DNA of 64,000 nucleotides from assembly GCA_023079485.1 (NCBI GenBank), contig CM041083.1, forward strand, positions 64,113,810 through 64,177,809, given 5' to 3'. Positions 1 through 13,437 of the stretch are shown here, in pieces. Numbering within the stretch: the first letter of the stretch is position 1; each line of letters starts with the position of its first letter. The notes beneath the pieces were generated by a model that searched no databases, was not told where the DNA came from, and saw nothing but the letters and a program-made list of their open reading frames with translations. This stretch comes from Archilochus colubris (Eukaryota; Chordata; Aves; Apodiformes; Trochilidae). A program made the translations under genes and the position numbers.

Positions 1-1068
1 GGTAGCAGAGCCACCTCTGGCTTTAGCAACACTGAATGACAGCTTTCCACAGTTTCCTGTAGTCCAGAATATACTTTTAGTTTTGTTACAAAACATGATA
101 GGAAATGTAGGAATGCCTTAGGAGAATCTTTGAGTTCAAATGCAACACAGCTTCAGAGAGTTGGCAGTGAGGCCGGTCTGTCAAGAAACCTTAAAGCGAA
201 TGACATGGAGACCAAGAGGGAATAAGAATTCCCTTTCTCTGTTCAGCAATATGAGTTTCCTAACAGAAACAGCAGAGCAGTACCATAACTGAAGCTTTAA
301 AATTGCAATTCTTACAGGTAGAGGTGATTTTCACAGTTTTTGTAAAGCAAATAAGCGTTAGCCTGCAGATGTGAAATGGACATTGCATGCAATACTGCTG
401 AATTCCTTGTTAGAACATCTTCAAGAGAAAATAAAAGGAACAATTTTATTATTCATCCCTTGTCAATAAAAATGGAAGACTGATGCTAATTTGGAATACT
501 GTATGTAGAAAACACTGAGCTCTAGTAGTCCAACGGCTTTGTTAGCAACAAACACGCAGCAGATGTCGTGTTGTTTGTTATTGGTGACACCTTTAGAAAG
601 CAGAGAATAGCGAACAGATTTTCTCTGTACTAGTGGGATTCAAAATAAGTCTCTTGCAAAGTTTATGATAACCAAGTGTCTATTTGGCACATGTGAGAAG
701 AAAAAAGAGTGTTCTTTTTGTGCTGTCATCATTACCTCATTGAGAAATGCTGATGGATGTAGGGTGGAGTCTGAAGTGTAAGTAGAAATGGAAGAGAGCA
801 TGTGGGCTTGGGTGGCATGAATGGGGCAGTGTAAGGAAAAGGGACTTGTGTTTTAAAGCTGTAACAGAATAAAACAGAAGAGAATGAATGCCTAGGGCAG
901 GTAAGATGATGGGCTGGAAAATGTCCAAGGGAAGATAGAAAGGTTGGGGCATCCTTAATTATTTGTATGACAAACTGTAAGCTTTATTAGTAATTTTGCT
1001 GGTAATTATATTTCTTGAAGGGAAGTTAACAAATGTCATTTTTTAAAACACGAAAATACTGAATTAAT

Positions 1069-1087
1069 CATGCAATTGAATTGCATG
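1069..1087. repeat. 19-bp perfect palindrome
   Basis: CATGCAATT and AATTGCATG are exact reverse complements separated by one G. Confidence 0.85.
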
Positions 1088-1725
1088 TGTCTTGTGCAGA
1101 TACATGTCACAGATCTGGTCCACCTCTCTTAGCATTCTTCAGAAATTGTGCCAGTGTCTGTGAGACTTCGTTGCTAGTGTTTCCTGAAAGGGCTGAGCAG
1201 TGATGGTTTGGATTCCTTTCTGGTTTGATTAAATCCAAGTTCTGGGCCCTGAAACACAGCCTGGCTCTTCATGGCATATGGCATCAAACAGCATCATCAT
1301 CACTGCCAGCCAAACATGGATTTCCTGGCTTAGATGAAAGGAAGAAAATTTAACACACTAAATCAAGATACTTTTCTGTGTAACATGCAATTTGGTCTGT
1401 GTTACAAATGATTAAATAGGTCACTAAGAGAAGATTGGACTTGTGTTTGAATAAAAATAGGGATTATTTTGGTTTGCATAATATTACAAGCATGTCAGCT
1501 CTCTGTGTTTTAAGAAACTTTCAGATAGCATCAGAAAGCAATCATGCATGTATGTAGTAATTTTACAGCACCAAGATATTCAAGGCTTTGTGGAGGTTAA
1601 GTAAGTGCATTTGGCTTTTCTAGGGCTCTTTAGTTGCATTTTCATATGGAATAGGTTACCTTGTTGTTGGAGAGTTTCTGTCTCTATCAATTCAATAATT
1701 ATTTTGGGGGAAAACAGACTGAAAA

Positions 1726-1735
1726 CCAAATTTGG
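1726..1735. promoter_or_regulatory. CArG-box match
   Basis: CCAAATTTGG fits CC-W6-GG and is a perfect palindrome. Matches to this pattern are expected several times by chance in 64 kb, so support is weak. Confidence 0.2.
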
Positions 1736-4700
1736 GAATTTCCTAGATCTTCCTGATCACTGAAGCCCTTTCTAGTGATGTAGGAAAAGCATGGAACTTT
1801 CATAAACTGATAAAACCTCAGTGTACAATAGTTTTCTCTTGACAGCTAGGATTTGAGGCAGTCCTATAGCCTCACTTTCTCAGAAATCTTTTTCTATTTT
1901 GTGCTTGAATCATAGGCATGTGTTTCTTGAGCAGCTATGTCATTTTTGTTAAATAAGTCTTCTCCCTCCTTAGAATTTCCCATGGTTTGTGTATAGACAA
2001 CAATTATATCCCCCAGTATAATGTTATTACTGGTTAGCCTCAGGTGAAGAGATTACATTCCAAACTTACCCAGGTGGTAGTGGAAATGCATTCCCTTACA
2101 AGAGAAAATAATGTAGCTCTATAATTTGGAACTATGTTTTATAGAATTTGAAGTGGTAAAACTTCCATTGTTGATAAAGCCCATATTTATTTCATCCCTC
2201 TAATCAGAAGTGATGAGTCATTCTTCTGTGCAAAACCAGTTCTGTGGTCTGTCAGCAGCTTCTAGGAGAGAAGAATTTCTGAAGAAATACTGTCACTTCT
2301 GTAGAGCTCCTCATCTTGGGCAATCCAAAAGCAGTTCACAAAATGATGTTTAAACTAAAGAGGGGGGTTATTTGTCCACTCTGGAAAAGAAGCCTTATCT
2401 CTGTGGTGGGTAAGCAGTTTCTTAGCAGAGCATTTTATTACCACTCTGAAAATAAATGAGGTGAAGGACAAATTTGTTTAAAACTGCAGGATAGACTTAG
2501 GTGTTCTGGAGGAGATGCTGGGACAGCCAGTGTGCCTGCTTCTGCATTGAGGCCTGAGAAGTTTCCTCTTCCTTTAGTTGTCATTTTTGTTTGTCAACTT
2601 TGCAGCTCCCTCAGTCATGTCTGTCATTCTTGGTGGAGCAGAAAAAAAGCCTTAATGGTGGTGCTCGATCTGCTTTCCTTTTGATTAATTTAGGCTTTTT
2701 GATTAAGTGACAGCTTTCATCACTTTCAGCACTCTCTGACAAGGCAATTTATAGATATTTTAACATTATATGATTAGGACAAGCACAGTAAATAACAAAT
2801 GAGAGTGATTTATTTTGAAATTTAAACAGATCCTCTTCCGAAATTCAATGTTCATGCTGTTTTCATATACAGAAATAAATTTTGTTTGCTGAGCAATTTA
2901 ATACTTTGTGCTCCTTTCAAGGGTAACTGCTACCATTAACAATGAATGCAAAAGACAAGGTATTTAGTATCACTTTGAAATTTGGTCTGTATTTCTGCAA
3001 AATCTGAGCTAACTAGATGTAAAGAAGGAAGAGTTAGAGTTCAAACAGCTCTTGCTGTTTCCATCCTGCACCAAATCAGCTGATAATTAAATGTCATGCT
3101 CTGGTTAATCAACAGCAGTTAATCTCCAGCTACCAATGTAACTATTTCAAACTCAGGGCTTATAGCCTCTCCCTGGACATCTTAACCCAGTTGTGATGAG
3201 ACAGACAAGTACTCTAGTGATTGATGCAGCTGCTGGGATTGGTCAGACATTTTCTGGAAATATTTCACTTACAAAAAAGTAATTCCAGCAAACCTGGGAT
3301 TATTGAATGGTGTTTGTTACCTTAGACAAAATAAATAAAACACAGAGAGAGCAGGGGAAGAATATTGTAACATTTTATTTCCAGCTTTTTGGAGTGGAAT
3401 ATTTCAATTTTTCATTTTTAAATGTTTATTTCATTTTTAACAGCTATTATTATGTTATACAATAGAAAACACAAAGTAGAAGTAGGAATGAAAGGTTTTA
3501 ATTGCTCTGAAGAGAAAATTATTTGTTTCAGTCTTGAGTGGGAAGATACAGAAGTTTTGGGGTTCCTGGCATGGGCTATAAGGTTATTGTTAAATGTTAC
3601 AGACTAGCATGTCTCAGGGAGCTGCAGGAAGCACCAGCAGCAGCCACCATGTAAGTGTAGAGTCCCATGGGGACAAGATGAAGAATGAGGAAGTTACTGG
3701 GGTTATGTGATATTGCAGACACTTTCAAAATTGTATTTGGATGGATACCTCCTCTGGAGAAGCAGTAATGTGAAGTGCACAAGTCTCAGAGTGGTACATC
3801 TCAGAACATATTTCAAATAAATGTTGAGGATAAGGAGGGACAAGAGAGCCACTTCAGGGAAGACACAGTAGGTGCGTGTGACAGAGCATGGTCAGTGACT
3901 CATCATTTACTGGTGCCTGGGAATGGGTGAGCTGCAGCTCTTGATATTCTCTAGCAGTTGCTGCTCCAGCTCTGAAATACCAGCTGAGGGCAAGTAACAA
4001 GATCTAGAAAGTCATTAAGGTCTTAAGATTTGAACCAAAACATGCTCACCTAGCAAGTTATTAGCTTCTGAGCAGATCCCGTTCCTGCTGAAGCAACTCC
4101 CTCAAATATGTGATTTCTTTGCACCCTGTTATTAATTTTGATCTTCCAGAAGTGTATGTTGGAGCAGTGGGCAGTTCACTTTTGGCAGTTATTATAAAAA
4201 CAGATTTTGGCTCTTCTTAGACCTCATGAGAGATTCCTGGAGAAGTTTCATTTCTGTTCTCACTTCTGTTTTACATGTTGTTCTAATTGTCTTCATTTTG
4301 AAAAAGCCTTCTTAGTCTATTAGACTTTTGTTGGTTTGTTGGTCACAAACCTTTAAGCCTGAGATAAACCAAGACAGTCTCCTTGTTTAATTTGATAAAT
4401 GAGTGTAAAATAGCAGCTTTAATGGAAATAAAAGACTGACAGAAGACTATTACCAATCAAAAATATGAGGGTCTGGCTTTGAGGTTTTTTTGTTTTTGTT
4501 TTGGTTGGTGGGTTTTTTTCAGAGCTATGGTAAGAGAATACTGGAATATCATGAAAGTACTGGTTAAGATATGGCACCAACATGACTGTATGTGTTTATC
4601 TGCAGGCATCGACAAAGGTCACTAAAGCTATGCCTTGAATAAATCCAGGGTTCTGCTGTTCCAATGTATTCATGCCAGTTCATAAATTAGAATAATTTAT

Positions 4701-4738
4701 TTTTGAAGTTCCGTGAGATCCCTGCTAATGTTTGTTTT

Positions 4739-4748
4739 CCCCCCCCCC
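4739..4748. repeat. C10 homopolymer
   Basis: Uninterrupted C run after TTTT. Confidence 0.9.
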
Positions 4749-7291
4749 TAGATAGCTCTAAGTGATAGGAGACTCATCTCTCAGATGAAGAAATATTACG
4801 TTTTAGATTTTGTTCAGAATATCTTTAGACCTCTGCTGTTAGATCTTGTTAATATACTCCCCCCTGATTTGTAGGCACAGAAAGGTGCAGCAGAATTCAT
4901 CTCCTTGTTAGAGGGGAAGTGCACAGTACCACCAGGAATTACTGAAATGGATATGTGTAATTTCTATTGATTGAGAAACAGTACTTTCTGTGCGCTGGGG
5001 TGGTAAGTCGTGGTATGGAAGATTATAGTTTACTGTATGATTTAATTCTGATTCACTAAAGCTGAAGGGAGGGACAAAACTTTGCCAAGTGAAAAAGCCC
5101 CCTGCTGGAAAGGAGATTGTATTGGTGATTATATTGTTTATATAATATAAACCACAGATGTCAGGATTCAATAATGCTGTTAAAGATGAAATAGCATGAA
5201 TGTTAATAGCTGGCTTTCCCAGTGTTTGAATTCAAGAGATGGTATTGAAACCCTTCCCTTTTTTGTGCCTAGATATTTTGTATACAGACCTTTTAATCGT
5301 AAAACATAAATTCCTGCCCAAAGCTCCCTGCCAGGCTCAGTGATTCCTAGGGAACATCTATGGAGAGCCTTTCCTGGGGTAAGAAGAAAAGGGATGAGCC
5401 CACCAGCTGCCAGGAGTCAGCGATGCCCTGCAGTGTTCTCGCAGCTTCTGACTCAACAGCTCAGCCAGATAATCCTTCCTCCCTGCTGATGGGAGGCTGT
5501 ACCTAGGATCAGAGCTCAGGCTGTGGCTAGAGCTCAGCAAGTCTCTGTGTCTCCAAAAATGCTTTTTTCTCTAGCACACACGCATCACTAAACAACACTG
5601 TGTGCTCCAATGTGTTTTATGGACATAATAAGCTGACCCTCGGGTTAGCCGCAATGGCCAAAAGCCAAGCAAACCCACCATTTTTTCCTGGGCTGCAGCC
5701 CTTTTTAAGAACTGGCATAGCCCTCCTACTTGGAAATGTAAACCCCTCTATCTTAAGCATATGTTTATTCAAATTCTCAGGAAGCTGTAAGTTGAAGGAA
5801 GCATCTTTGTCCTGGATTCTGTCTGCCTGTCCTCAGGTTTCTGCTTTTATGCTGCTGCTGTTGCTGTCTGTGTTGGTTAGAGGCACTCAGACACTGGGAC
5901 ATCCATGCTTGAGAGGAGTGTGTGGGTGTATTAACAGAAGTACCAGGAGGTACTATACGTGCTGAATCCCAAGCGGCTGGAATTAAAACAAAATTGCCAC
6001 ATGAGAGCCAATGAGTTGAAATGGGTGTGCTTTCCAGAGGGCTGTGCTTCTTAGAGAGCAAGCATAAGCATAAGGATTTCTTTTTGGTTCTTTTCACCTT
6101 TCTCATTCTAATGTGCCTTCTTTCTTTGCGAAGAGAGGAATTATTTATAGCTGCAAACATTAAGTTTACAGCAGGCATAAATCGCAGTCCAGTGCATGCG
6201 TGTAAAATTCTGTGTACTTGTGGAGCACTGGACACATTATTAGCAGTTAATTCTTTTTAATATATTAACCACCCATCAGATTTAGACAAGCCAGGGCATA
6301 TAATAAGGACATATGTAAATATTTCAATCCAAGCTCATATTTGCTTTTAGCACTGGGGTTTTAAAGTCATATTTGCAGGTAGCTGCCAGAACTGTGCAGA
6401 CCATCAGTGGAGGAACACGCATGCATTCAAGTGCACATTTGCACATGAAGAGGCTGTAACTGTCTCTCCAGATATTAGGTAGGTGTAAACAAGTGACAAT
6501 TCCTGCATGCATGAACTGAGAGCATTTACAGGTAGTGGAAAAAGTGGATTTTCTGGAGGCTATTAGGAAATGTGATCTCAGATATCTTGTTAAGACAGCA
6601 TCACCTCTGAGTTTACGTCTTATGTCTCTGTGAAAGATTAGTAAGAACCAACTTACTCCAGATTTCTGTATCTTTTTTGCTTCTGCTTAGGGTGTTGTAT
6701 TGAAAATCCATTTATCTCATATCCTCTGCATTATATATTCCTGAATATTGCAGTGTCAGCCACAACAGGTGGGATCTACACCTTCCTGGCTTCCAAGGTG
6801 AGAACAGAGCAGCGGTAAAATTTGCTTTGACCTCTCACTGAGAGGGCCGATCCAAAAGTCAAAAGCAGTTCTTACTTTTGGTTTCAGCCCCTCCATGTTA
6901 AGAATCCTTTGCACCTCATTTGCCCTACCACTGACTTTTTAAAAAACATATACTTTCATCCAAGAAAATAGCCTGGGTTTTGAGGGCATTCCTTTCCAAC
7001 TGTAGCTCTTCTGCAAGCTTCCTAGGTCAGGTTGCAATTGAAATCCCAAGAGTGGCACTGAAGAGATTCGAGTCATGTTGACAGCTTACCATTGCTGCCT
7101 TCTGGCAATGCTTTTATGCATCATTTTTCTTAGATCTGAGAACTGACTTGAGCCCACTGCGTGCCAGTAGCACTTTCTCCAAAGTTGTTAGGTATTACTG
7201 GTTCCCAGTAACTAATATTCAGTCTGTGTCCTGCAGAAGCTGTGTTTTGAAGAGGAGTGTCATTGGGTAGCCTAAAATGAAAAGTATCCAA

Positions 7292-7305
7292 TTTTTTTTT
7301 TTTTT
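7292..7305. repeat. T14 homopolymer
   Basis: Uninterrupted T run. Confidence 0.9.
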
Positions 7306-10300
7306 ATGTGGGTTCATACCGTTCTTACTCAAGACCAAACCTTCTGATTTATAAGTGGAGAAACATGTTTGTTTGTGTCTGAAACAACAGTCAGTTCTAA
7401 AAATGTGATCTGAGAGCCAAGCTGGGCTCTTCTTGGTTTAAGAAGAATATATTGTTCTGAGACACAATTAGACCTTCATCGACATTTTCATTCGTAGTGT
7501 TTAAGATACAGAGGAGTGCAGTTTCTTTTCAGGATGCAAACAAATGACCTTCTCCATTCTATTTTAACAAAAATATTTAATTCAGACTCATACAATACCC
7601 TTTTAGTTATTATTAATTTTATTGTGGTTCACTCACAGGCAGCTCTTTTTCAAAGTACTTTGCTAGTCCAGCTGGCCTGAGAAGTGGAGTGAGCCTCTCT
7701 GCAAACAGCTGTTGTTATTGAGGACCTGATCACCTACAGCTTTGTTGTTGTCAAATGAGATTTGTAAGTGCTGAGAGACCTTGTAATCAGTTCAGGGAGA
7801 ATTCTTTTTCTATTTTCTACCTGAGGTGGAACTTGTACAACCTTTTTCTTATGTGATCCTTAGTTAGGCAGATTCTCTAGCATGTCTCTGAGTGGTCTGA
7901 CCACTACAGCCTCAGGACCTGGGGCTCAGTTTTCAAACCTAGAGGCAGGCTGCTGCCTCCTGCCCTGTGTAAGGAGTTGCTTGCCTCCACCCCTCCCACA
8001 GCAGCAGCAAATGTTCCCACAGGAGATGTTTCTTGCAGTTGGTCCTGCTCATGGCTTTGCCATTGCCTGGCTAAATTGGTGCTACAGGAGGTAATCTGTA
8101 ATTTGGGTAACCAGCTGCACGCAACCACATCTGAACTGTGCTTTTGGGAAGTATGCTGCATAAGCTGCTGTGAGATTTTATAGATTCTGCAGGGAAATGA
8201 GTGGGAAATGTATTTATTTGGGGGTTTTTTAATACTTCTAGGTAAGTATGGCTCTGTGTGTTGGCACTCTTGAACACAGCACATAGCAGTTTATCACCCA
8301 TCAGGAAATGAACAGGTGCCACTTAGACTGAGACATAGCCAGGGAGAGCTCTGACATAGTTTACAACCAAAATAATGTTCAAAGCTGCTGTATGTTGTGC
8401 TGGTGTGATATATATGGGAATAAATTTTGCCCAAGAGAGCTGTGTAGGACAAATGCCTTAGAATGAGACAACTCCTTTTCATTCTTAATATTTTTGGTGT
8501 GAAACACCACCCTTTAGGCACATGTCATATGTTGTAAATTATTTTTTTGTCTTCTTGTCATAGCTATTTCAATTAAAGAATACTTTAAGCAAGCAGACAG
8601 AAGTGCAGATGGGTCATACAATGATACTGTCATGATAGGGTCTAATGATACTGTCTGTGGAACTAAATGTGCTATTTTAGCCCCAGCAAAACAGGTTCAA
8701 ATGTGAGAAGTTGTAGGTCAAGGATTTCAATGGTAAAAGTGTATCTTCATGTACTTTTCTTCATCACTCTGTTTTTTGACAGATATGTTGGGCATCTCAG
8801 GTTTATACCTTTATAAAAGTCAGCACCTTTATAGAAAGCCAATAACCCACATCTTGCCACAATCCTGTTCTTTGACCTCAGTGCAGAAAAAATCTCAATG
8901 TTATACCCACATGGATTTTTAAACTGTTGCATGAATATGTATGATTTTAAAAGGTCTCCCACAAAGTAATGTTTGTTTGGTTTTTGTTTGGATTACTAGT
9001 AGTAGCTGACTAAATATATATCGCTCTCTTCTGCAGAGGCTTGTCCTCTATGCACATATGTATTTGTGCATGCAGAAGAATATACTTTTGTATTATTTTA
9101 TAACTCTTAGGCTATTTATGTTGCTGTGTGTTCACATGCAGCCTTGGTCTAAAAGAATTAAAAATTATCATCTACTATATCTCTCCAAACTTTGAATATA
9201 GGCATTGAATGATACTCCTGATTGGTGTCTTTTAAGTGATATAAAAATTGTGAATTTCTCTTCTTGGTAGTGCTAGCCCCTCCCCCCAAAGGACAAACTT
9301 TCTAAACCCATGAAGATCCAGATTTGGTTACCAAATCAGTAACTGTAACTTCAGCTCCACTGTGCTGCATATAGTACATCTCAGTAAGAGATTGTTTTGC
9401 AGATGGAAATGATTAGCAATAAAATGTATTGTAATAAGGGAGCATGCTGAGGTTATGTAAGTTCAGAAAATACACAGTAAAACCAGGCTGTTATTTGCCT
9501 TCTTATACAGCTGGCCCAATTAAAAATGTTCACTGTGCTGCATCATAAGAGCAGCCACCCTTTCTGTCTTCCCCACTTCTTTTCTGCAGTCTCCTTCCAT
9601 TTTTTTTCCTCTCCTCCGTTGATTGATCAGTTCTTCACAATTAATATTTGTGTGTCCCAACTTAGCCTCTGCTCTTCTATTTTCACAGAAAATACTGTAT
9701 TCCTTCTCAGTTGTTCTCTGAGAAGGGGTGTACAGAAAAGACAAATGCCTGATAAAATCCACCCTAAAGTGCAACCCATGCAGACTACGGGAGCAGTACT
9801 GCCACATGGAGTTTGTAATATGTGTATCTTGATGTGGTGACAGACACAAAGGCTGCCCTTTGTATTTCCTCCAGGAACACCCAGACAACAAAAAGTAAGC
9901 GCAGAGGCAGGATCAGTTAATGATACCTTTTACTTTTCTGCACAAGATGTAGGAACAGAACTTTTCTTCCATATGAGGAAAAAGAGAAATGAGGGTGCTG
10001 GAGCTAAGGTAGGTCTCCTTTGCCTGGCAGTGATAGTAGCCAGGCTAATTATTCCCTTATCATCTGCTATTTTTAATTAGGTTGCATTAGTGAAGGACAT
10101 AAAAGTCTGTGTGAAGGCACCTCAATGAAGTTTGTTGTTAACAGAAAGGATCAATCCACTGAGGAGAAAGGTGGTGTAAGAAAATACAAGTAGATTGCCT
10201 TCCTCCTGCTCGTTTCATCAAAAGTGATTTTCTGACTTCTCTATCTTGTTAACAATGTACAATAACAACTATACCAAAGAAAAAGATAAGCCAGCTTTCT

Positions 10301-11479
10301 GATTCAGGGAAGCATGAATAGGATAAACACCAGAGCTTCCCCATGGAATTTTTGTACTTTGCTTTTGAAATCATGACTTGCACCAGGTGGAGATATAGGG
10401 AAATAACTGCCCACCGACTTTTCCTATGCGTGTACTGAGGAAGGCAAAGGATTATGTGAAACTAGTAAGTGATAAGGCAGGTTCAAAGCAGTCAGAAGAA
10501 CTTGACTTTTAACATGTCCTGGGATTCATCTGTGGAGCTCCTTCATGCAGGGTGTCATGGATACCAAGAGTTCATGGAAATCTGAGAAGACACCTGGCTC
10601 ATCCACAGAACAGAAAACCATCAAAAGCCATTAGGTACGAAAATAATACTTGTGGTTCAGAAAGTCTACAAGAAGTACTCTGCAGAAGTACCACTGGAGG
10701 CTTTCCTTCATCCTGGACTATTAGTTGAGCAGCTGCTGCTGTCCACAAGATAAGGGGCTGATCAGATATTTCTTTTTTGCTAATGGCTGCTAATATGGCT
10801 GCTGTATTTTTACACTGTCTGTTTTTTCCTAAGCTCTCCTTATTGCTCTCAAGTATTGCTCCTATTATAAGCAATCTGAACCTGTACTTAAAAAGTGATG
10901 GCTGCTCCTGATTTGTGCAGATGTTCTTATAACACACCCAACCTCACGTGGCAGATAATTGATCCAAGCACGTTTTTTCTTGGTTTTTTTTTTTCGTTTT
11001 TTCTTTTCTTGTTCTCAGTGACTTTGATCTTTTGGACTCACGCTTTGGTAAGTTATCCACCCTAGTACAATAGTGGCTACTGATTTCCACACAGTTCAGG
11101 CTTTTTTTATGTTGCCAGGTTGCTGGAGAATGAGAAGATTTGACCCTGCTACTGGTCCCCATCGTTTTGGATCTCTCTTTTTCTCATTGGGTGTCTGAAT
11201 GTACCTTCTGATCTTTGACATTTAAAGTACAATTCAGCTTCCTGAACTTGAGCATGCTGTGCCATTTTAGATATCCAGAACTCCTGCCTGGCCTCCAGGA
11301 GAGTCTGACTCTCTGTCAGGTTCTGAATCAGATCTGCCAGCCTAGTATGGGGGCCTCAGAAAATTTAAGGTTTTCAAAATGTCTCTGTTCAGAAAACTTC
11401 AGCCCATCCTTAAAATGTGTTTTCTTTAGCAGCTTTTAGTAGATCTGCATTGCTTGTATGATTTGAATTCTGTATTTCA

Positions 11480-11700
11480 TTCATTCCTTGAAATCTTTGT
11501 CCTCTTATTCTTCATACCCCTTCCTTTTGTACTTTTCCCTCCCTTCCTAGATTTTCATTCATTCCCCTTTTTTTCTGAATATCTCATAATTTCCTATCAA
11601 TATTACCTTCTTTTCATTCCTTCCCACTTCCCCAGAATGGTTAATGTGGTTGTCCTCCCTTTTCCACCCATGCTGTTATCTTTCTATCAGGAAGGCATTT
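11480..11700. repeat. Pyrimidine-rich region
   Basis: The + strand is strongly T/C biased, with blocks such as CCCTCCCTTCC, TTCATTCATTCC and CTTCTTTTCATTCC. It is a low-complexity region with no gene support. Confidence 0.6.
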
Positions 11701-12375
11701 GGGAGTATGGGAGGCATCTTGAGTTTGTGTGCTGAAATTAGTATGTGGATTGTACAGGGAGCTCTAAATGCATGTGTGTGACTAGAAATTGTTGGGAGGC
11801 TGACACTTCCCAAGGAGCTAAATTACAGAACAAAAGAAAATCACTTCAGCTTTAACCAGTGACTTTTGGCTTCTCACATGACCACTAGCTAGGCTACAAT
11901 TGGGATAGTTTATTAACGAAATCATCTTCCAATAATAGCCGTCTGTATTGAATCAACTGCATCTCTGTACCCCTTCCTTCTGACTGCCTTTTGTTAAGAG
12001 TATGACTCAAACGCTATAGTGCTGGGGCTCTTCTGAATACCTAGACAAACATATAGGCCCTGTTAAATGGTGTAGGGTATGTGGGGTGGCTTTGTCAAAT
12101 GTGTTGTCTTTTCAGCCCTACCATAGGCAGGTCAGGACAGCCTGGTCCTCCAGCAGGCAGGAGCCCAATGCTTCCTGTGAGGCATCTCCAGCCCACCCTT
12201 GCCTTGCCTGCCTCCCTGCCTTGCCTCCTCAAGCCCGGGAATCACAACAGCAAAGCAGTTTCAAAGCTAAATCACCAAGGAATGGGTTAAAATGCTGTTG
12301 AACTGCAAGAGTCAGCCTGTGTCTGTGTAATCCCTCCACAGCTACCCACTGCTGGAGCCCCAAAGGGAAAGTATT

Positions 12376-12398
12376 AGATCTCCTTATATGGGGATCTT
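12376..12398. promoter_or_regulatory. CArG box in 23-bp duplicated context, copy 1
   Basis: CCTTATATGG at 12382-12391 is a perfect SRF-type CArG consensus (CC, six A/T, GG). It lies within a near-palindrome whose arms are AGATCTCC and GGGGATCT. A 23-bp copy with one mismatch lies 475 bp downstream. The motif is seen; binding is inferred. Confidence 0.45.
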
Positions 12399-12850
12399 CT
12401 TTTCAGAAGAAAGTGGTCAGAGATTGAACAGTGTTTGTGTTCAGTCTCTGTGTGTATGCACAATGCTGTCACCTCCTGCATTATTGCTCTGTGCAGCTCA
12501 GAATAGATTTTCTCCAAAGCAGGGGGAAGTGAGGGATCAGGGCAGCTCAAATACCACTGCTCCTCATAGTACAGCACAATTACAAAGAAACCCGGTGGAT
12601 ATGATTTTTACATTTGTGGATTTTTTTTTTCAAGACTGGTAGATGATTCCCCTTTTTACATATAGTGGTATGATAGATTTTCTGCTCCAACACTAGTGCT
12701 CAAAATTATTCTATTCTTATTCTTTGATTTTTTTTTTTCCTTGTATTACTTTTCAGGAATTGGCACATGTGCATATGAATATCCACACATGCACTCAGCT
12801 CATTTAGTTCAAGGGTATCTGCACATGCAAGGGGCTTGGGATGATTCTTT

Positions 12851-12873
12851 AGATTTCCTTATATGGGGATCTT
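12851..12873. promoter_or_regulatory. CArG box in 23-bp duplicated context, copy 2
   Basis: CCTTATATGG at 12857-12866 lies in the same flanks as the copy at 12376, with one mismatch. It is followed by GTAAGT, which could look like a splice donor by chance. Confidence 0.45.
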
Positions 12874-13383
12874 TGTAAGTGCAGTTTTATGGTGATTCAT
12901 GTTTTGGCCAAGGCTTGGCCTTGAGCCTTTTCAGCTTTTTCATTAAGAAGACTGTTGCATTTAGTTGGTACAACTATCAAATGAAAAGTGATACTTTGCA
13001 CTGTTCTCCTCCTGCCTGCCTTGACCTGTGCAGTGCTGCACTTTGCATTAGTGGGGAGGAGAGAATCAAAAGCAACGCAGGACATGCAGGTGGCTGCTCA
13101 GTGCAATTAGGACCATGGGTCATTTCCCAGTGTCCTTCCACAGACTGACAAAGAAAATGGTTTCCATTCCCCACTTACTAGTCAGAGTCAGAACCCCTAG
13201 CTTCTTGTTTAATTTCAGTGCTGCACCCATGGAGAGAGAGAGGGACTGAGCTCCACACACCCATGTCCACTCTCTGCTCCTCTTCCTGTCACCTGGGGTG
13301 GTCCTGGGGTACACCCTGGCAGGTAGCCACAACCTAAGCTGGGCTTCAGCGATCCCATTCATGTCTGCACTGGAGGGAGGTTC

Positions 13384-13437
13384 CTCTGGCTGTACCTTTT
13401 CAGTGTGTTCCCCTGGCTGTGCATTTTCAGGATGTTC
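13384..13437. repeat. 27-bp imperfect tandem duplication
   Basis: Units at 13384-13410 and 13411-13437 share CTGGCTGT, then TTTTCAG and TGTTC, with a few mismatches. It is a small local duplication. Confidence 0.85.

Larger units (their letters stand above)
1..12375. other. Intronic sequence without recognisable genes (block 1)
   Basis: This is AT-rich unique-looking DNA. Open frames on both strands are all below about 155 codons and overlap each other, with no family resemblance. Small landmarks are a 19-bp palindrome (1069-1087), a CArG match CCAAATTTGG (1726-1735), a C10 run (4739-4748), a T14 run (7292-7305) and pyrimidine-rich stretches (about 10973-11010 and 11480-11700). No transposon was recognised. 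Confidence 0.6.

Noticed and set aside
5600..6235. Overlapping open frames of 121 and 152 codons on opposite strands
   Set aside because: No recognisable domain, no codon pattern, no splice or promoter context. The two strands overlap, as chance frames do.
12867..12880. GTAAGT near 12875 as the donor of a hidden exon
   Set aside because: The upstream sequence has no supported acceptor plus coding similarity. The hexamer is common by chance.
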